Below, piece by piece: positions 5,504-8,422 of a stretch of 8,422 nucleotides of DNA. The notes beneath the pieces were generated by a model that had not been told where the DNA came from, ran no database searches, and was given only the letters and a program-made list of their open reading frames with translations. Position 1 is the stretch's first letter, and each line of letters starts with the position of its first letter. The translations under genes and the position numbers were made by a program. Source of the DNA: Clostridiales bacterium. GTDB lineage: Bacteria > Bacillota > Clostridia > Oscillospirales > CAG-272. The stretch spans positions 1 to 8,422 of the forward strand of contig DXYE01000111.1 in NCBI GenBank assembly GCA_019415985.1. The letters are read 5' to 3'.

Positions 5504-8188
5504 ATGGCGTTATCGCCATTTCATGTACTGTATAAGGCGAGGAAGTTATCCAACTACGCTTTCGGACGTGATAGACTCGTGCCGGCGTTTGCTTCCTCTG
5601 ACATTGAGGCATATCCTTTTCAAATCGCCGCCGCGCTTTTTGCCTTGCGCTCCCCTTATTTAAAAGGCGCGATTTTATGCGATGAGGGCTCTTTAGGTAA
5701 AACGTATGAAGCCATGCTGGTAATCACACAGATATGGTATGAAGGCAAACAGAAAATATTGATTGTTGTTCCCACTCCGCTTGTATACCAGTGGATGAAG
5801 ATCATAGAGGACAAGTTTTCGGTGCCGCTTTATACCATCGATAGCAATGAGGCATTCGATTCCTGCGTAAGTGATGGGCAACGAAATCCTTTTTTACAGG
5901 ATGGAATTGTGCTGACCACGTATGACTTTGCATCTGAGAAAGCCGAGCAAATTCTGCAGGTCAAATGGGACATGACGGTGTTTGAAGAGGCGCATCACCT
6001 GCGCCGCATTTATACCGATGAAAACAAAGGAGCGGCTGCCATTCGGCAAGCGGCTCGGAATTCATTCAAATTGCTTTTAACCGCAACGCCCATGCAGAAT
6101 TCCATTCTGGATATATATGGGCTGATCCAATTCATCGACGACAGCGTGTTCCCCGATGAAAAGACGTTCTATCAACGATATTTCAGGAAGCCGGAAAACT
6201 ACGGTGAACTTGCCTCCCGCATAAGCAAATATTGTTTCAGAACAACACGGCTGCAGGTTACAGACTATGTAAAGATACCGGAGCGCATCCCCATTACTGC
6301 TGAATATGAGCTGACAAAGCCGGAGCAAGCTCTTTATGATAGGATAGACGCCTACCTGCAACGTCCGGAAAAAATCGCGTTTCCCAGGATGGAACAGTAT
6401 GATCTGGCTCTGATGCTGTTCCACACATTGTCTTCATCCACCTTTGCTGTTGAGAAAACGCTGCGCGGCGTAGTCTCCCGTTTGGAGGCTCTGTCGCAAG
6501 CAGAACCCGAAAATCCAAAGGTGTCGGACGAATTATCCCAAATCCGCGAGATGCACACACTTGCAAAAAGCATCCGGAAAAACGCCAAGGGCACGCAGCT
6601 GCTGGAGGCACTGAAGACCGGCTTTGCGCGATTGAAATCGCTTGGAGCGAACAAAAAGGCATTGATTTTTACGGAAAATCGCATAACGCAGAAGTACCTG
6701 TTTTCCCTGCTGAACGCAAACGGCTATAAAGGCAAGGTGCTGACCTACAGCGGCGATAAAAGTCGTGATTATTCCATTATGGAGAGGTTCCGTAAAGACG
6801 TTCAAATACTTATCACCACCGATGTCGCCGCCGAAGGCTTCAACTTAGAGTTTTGTTCCTTTGTGATTAACTACGATCTGCCCTATAATACCCTGACTAT
6901 TGAGCAACGCGTGACCCGGTGCCACCGGCAGGGGCAGCAATCGGACGTTATGGTGCTGAATTTCTTAAATCGCAACAATTTCGCCGATGTGCGGATGCTG
7001 GAACTCATCAATAAACGCGTTTTACAATTTTCCGGTGTTTTCGGCATGAGCGATGATATACTCGGCAATTTCGGTTTGGATCTTGGAAAAGCCTTTGCAC
7101 TGGCGCGGACAAAAGAGGAAATAGACCGTGCCTACAAAAAGGTTTTGACGGAATTTGAAGAAGAAAATAAGCGGCTGGTCGCGCAGGCGGAAGCGTCACT
7201 CTTTACCTCATTTTCCAAAGAGATTGCCGACAAAGTAACCATAACGCCACAATACATAAAAGACAGATCAAAAGAAATTAATGATGATTTATGGTCGGTA
7301 ACCAAGTATTTCTTTGAAAACAGGATAGGTTTTTATATCGATGAGGAAACGCGCACAATTTCCTGCTTTGGTAGCCCTCCCAAGGTATTTACCGGCGCGG
7401 CCATGCGCCGCAATGAGTATAGCATGGCAAAGGACTATCAGCCGCGTTCGGGCAGGCACACCATCACCGGCGCATTGGCGCGGAATATACTTCACGAAAT
7501 ATTTTGGGTGGGCGTTCCGGATAGAGGTACCGTTTACGTAGAGGGAAGTTCCGTGCCCTGTACCATTGGTTATTATCAGGTGAAGGTTAAACCGAAGGGA
7601 GCGTATTGGGGAGGCACCTATTACTACACCTTAATCGGCAAAGCGTCAGACGGGCGCGTTCTCACGGATGAAGAATGCCGAAAGCTCATGGAACTTCCCG
7701 TATTGTGTTTCACAAAAGACGGCGAAACCTATGGCGAACGGGACGGATTATCCAAAACAAAACACGCGGAGGAATTGGATAGCCTTGTCGATACAGAGGA
7801 ATTCATTAAGCAGACCTCCATCGAAATGGAAGATGCGCAGAAGGAAGAAATTTCGAGACTGCAAAACCACACCCTTGATTTGAAGGCTGGACTGGAGCGG
7901 GAACTGGATGAGCTGCGCATACAGCTTCAGCAAACGGAAAAAGCGCTGGAAAATCCAGCAACAAGAATTGAAAAGATCCGTCTGCAAAAGGAATTGAGCG
8001 CCTTGCGCAAGGAACTCAAGACGCGGGAGCAGAATCTATTTTTTGACGGCCTGCGTCTGGAACAGGAATTGGAAGAACAGGTGAAGCGTCTGCTTGGAGA
8101 TGCGACGCTGACTGCGACGGTCAAGCGGGAATTCTTGATTCGAATAAGAAATAAAAATGAAGAATGCAGAAATGGAGGGCGCGAATGA
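5504..8188 (+). CDS. SNF2-family (superfamily 2) DNA helicase/translocase
   Basis: The 894-residue product has the full set of SF2/SNF2 motifs: Q-motif-like YPFQIAAA (37-44), Walker A DEGSLGKT (60-67), Ia VVPTPLVYQW (88-97), Ib LTTYDF (137-142), motif II EEAH (161-164), III LTATPMQN (192-199), IV ALIFTEN (386-392), V LITTDVAAEGFNLE (436-449) and VI QRVTRCHRQGQ (468-478). An insert of roughly 110 residues separates the two RecA-like lobes. Residues about 500-740 are an accessory region I do not recognise, and about 750-865 is a charged coiled coil. It should be an ATP-driven double-stranded DNA translocase, and it resembles helicases of restriction and phage-defence operons (DrmD of DISARM is one candidate). 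ATG 5504 is chosen over the in-frame ATG 5441 because AAGGAGG (5489-5495) lies 8 bases upstream and the longer form would overlap the HTH gene. Motif II has Glu in place of the usual first Asp. Confidence 0.9.
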   Translation: MALSPFHVLYKARKLSNYAFGRDRLVPAFASSDIEAYPFQIAAALFALRSPYLKGAILCDEGSLGKTYEAMLVITQIWYEGKQKILIVVPTPLVYQWMKIIEDKFSVPLYTIDSNEAFDSCVSDGQRNPFLQDGIVLTTYDFASEKAEQILQVKWDMTVFEEAHHLRRIYTDENKGAAAIRQAARNSFKLLLTATPMQNSILDIYGLIQFIDDSVFPDEKTFYQRYFRKPENYGELASRISKYCFRTTRLQVTDYVKIPERIPITAEYELTKPEQALYDRIDAYLQRPEKIAFPRMEQYDLALMLFHTLSSSTFAVEKTLRGVVSRLEALSQAEPENPKVSDELSQIREMHTLAKSIRKNAKGTQLLEALKTGFARLKSLGANKKALIFTENRITQKYLFSLLNANGYKGKVLTYSGDKSRDYSIMERFRKDVQILITTDVAAEGFNLEFCSFVINYDLPYNTLTIEQRVTRCHRQGQQSDVMVLNFLNRNNFADVRMLELINKRVLQFSGVFGMSDDILGNFGLDLGKAFALARTKEEIDRAYKKVLTEFEEENKRLVAQAEASLFTSFSKEIADKVTITPQYIKDRSKEINDDLWSVTKYFFENRIGFYIDEETRTISCFGSPPKVFTGAAMRRNEYSMAKDYQPRSGRHTITGALARNILHEIFWVGVPDRGTVYVEGSSVPCTIGYYQVKVKPKGAYWGGTYYYTLIGKASDGRVLTDEECRKLMELPVLCFTKDGETYGERDGLSKTKHAEELDSLVDTEEFIKQTSIEMEDAQKEEISRLQNHTLDLKAGLERELDELRIQLQQTEKALENPATRIEKIRLQKELSALRKELKTREQNLFFDGLRLEQELEEQVKRLLGDATLTATVKREFLIRIRNKNEECRNGGRE

Positions 8189-8422
8189 AAATATAATACT
8201 TGACAAATCGATGAATTTTGCGGTCAGAATATCAAGCTATATAAATATTTAAGCGATGATAAAAAGGAATTTGTTTTATCAAAGCAGCTGATTAGAAGTG
8301 GAACAAGTATCGGAGCAAATACGCATGAAGCGCATAATGGGCGGTCAAAAAAGGACTTCCTGTCAAAAATGTATATAGCTTTTTAAAGAAGCGAGTAAAA
8401 CGGAATATTGGATTAAACTTTT
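8172..8422 (+). pseudogene. Four-helix-bundle (23S rRNA IVP-type) gene, frameshifted and cut by the window
   Basis: Pieced together, the product is a typical four-helix-bundle protein of the 23S rRNA intervening-sequence type: MEGANENIILDKSMNFAVRI, then YKYLSDDKKEFVLSKQLIRS, GTSIGAN, SKKDFLSKMYIAF and KEASKTEYWIKL. It needs two frame changes. At 8238-8239 one base appears lost before the YKYL part (or two gained); otherwise a TAA at 8250-8252 ends the frame. In the T run at 8380-8384 one T appears extra; otherwise a TAA at 8384-8386 stops it. ATG 8172 overlaps the end of the helicase gene by 17 bases, with no strong ribosome site. Family members are small scaffold-like proteins, often of unknown role; the related Avd acts in diversity-generating retroelements. 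It is either a pseudogene or affected by sequencing errors in short runs. The C-terminus lies beyond the window. Confidence 0.75.

Noticed and set aside
6077..8124. Several - strand open frames opposite the helicase gene
   Set aside because: They are mirror frames of a well-supported gene with no start signals of their own.
1..8422. CRISPR array, rRNA gene, intact tRNA or replication origin
   Set aside because: No regularly spaced repeats, rRNA motifs, complete cloverleaf or origin-type box cluster was seen.

Overview
The window looks like a chromosomal accessory region of a Gram-positive, Clostridia-type Firmicute. The basis is strong AGGAGG-type ribosome binding sites, sigma-A-like TTGAAA/TATACT promoters with extended -10 elements, a TTG start, hairpin-plus-T-tract terminators, and protein families common in gut Clostridia. 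The taxonomy is inferred from style, not from a marker gene. All intact genes lie on the + strand.

Left block (1-1698): a stand-alone GyrI-like effector-binding protein is followed after 17 bases by an unrecognised 371-residue protein with a cysteine cluster near its C-terminus. The two are probably one transcription unit. The gap after it (1699-2330) is debris: a short IS481-type transposase fragment with an in-frame stop, a perfect 21-bp hairpin, and a degenerate class II tRNA-like 3' end followed directly by a terminator-like hairpin.

Middle block (2331-4105): a good promoter drives an ECF-like sigma factor, whose TAA stop overlaps the ATG of a 385-residue winged-helix protein by one base. 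The pair is translationally coupled and forms a compact regulatory cassette of unknown signal. It is followed by a tRNA/tmRNA T-arm-like fragment and two strong + strand terminators.

Decayed stretch (about 4370-5220): this holds a small gene with an excellent ribosome binding site that stays in one frame for 83 codons but carries an internal TAG and an internal TAA. A 16-bp terminator-like hairpin starts at the base after its final stop. Beyond this lies a weaker trace of a second decayed reading frame.

Right block (5222-8422): a clear promoter precedes a 62-residue excisionase-type HTH protein starting at TTG, then an 894-residue SNF2-family helicase. This pair resembles the front of a phage-defence or restriction operon, possibly DISARM-like, but the window ends before any diagnostic partner. 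Overlapping the end of the helicase gene is a four-helix-bundle (23S rRNA intervening-sequence type) gene broken by two small frame shifts and cut by the window edge.

The recurring theme is several small regulatory or mobile units separated by terminators, tRNA-like scraps and broken genes, as expected of an integration hot spot.
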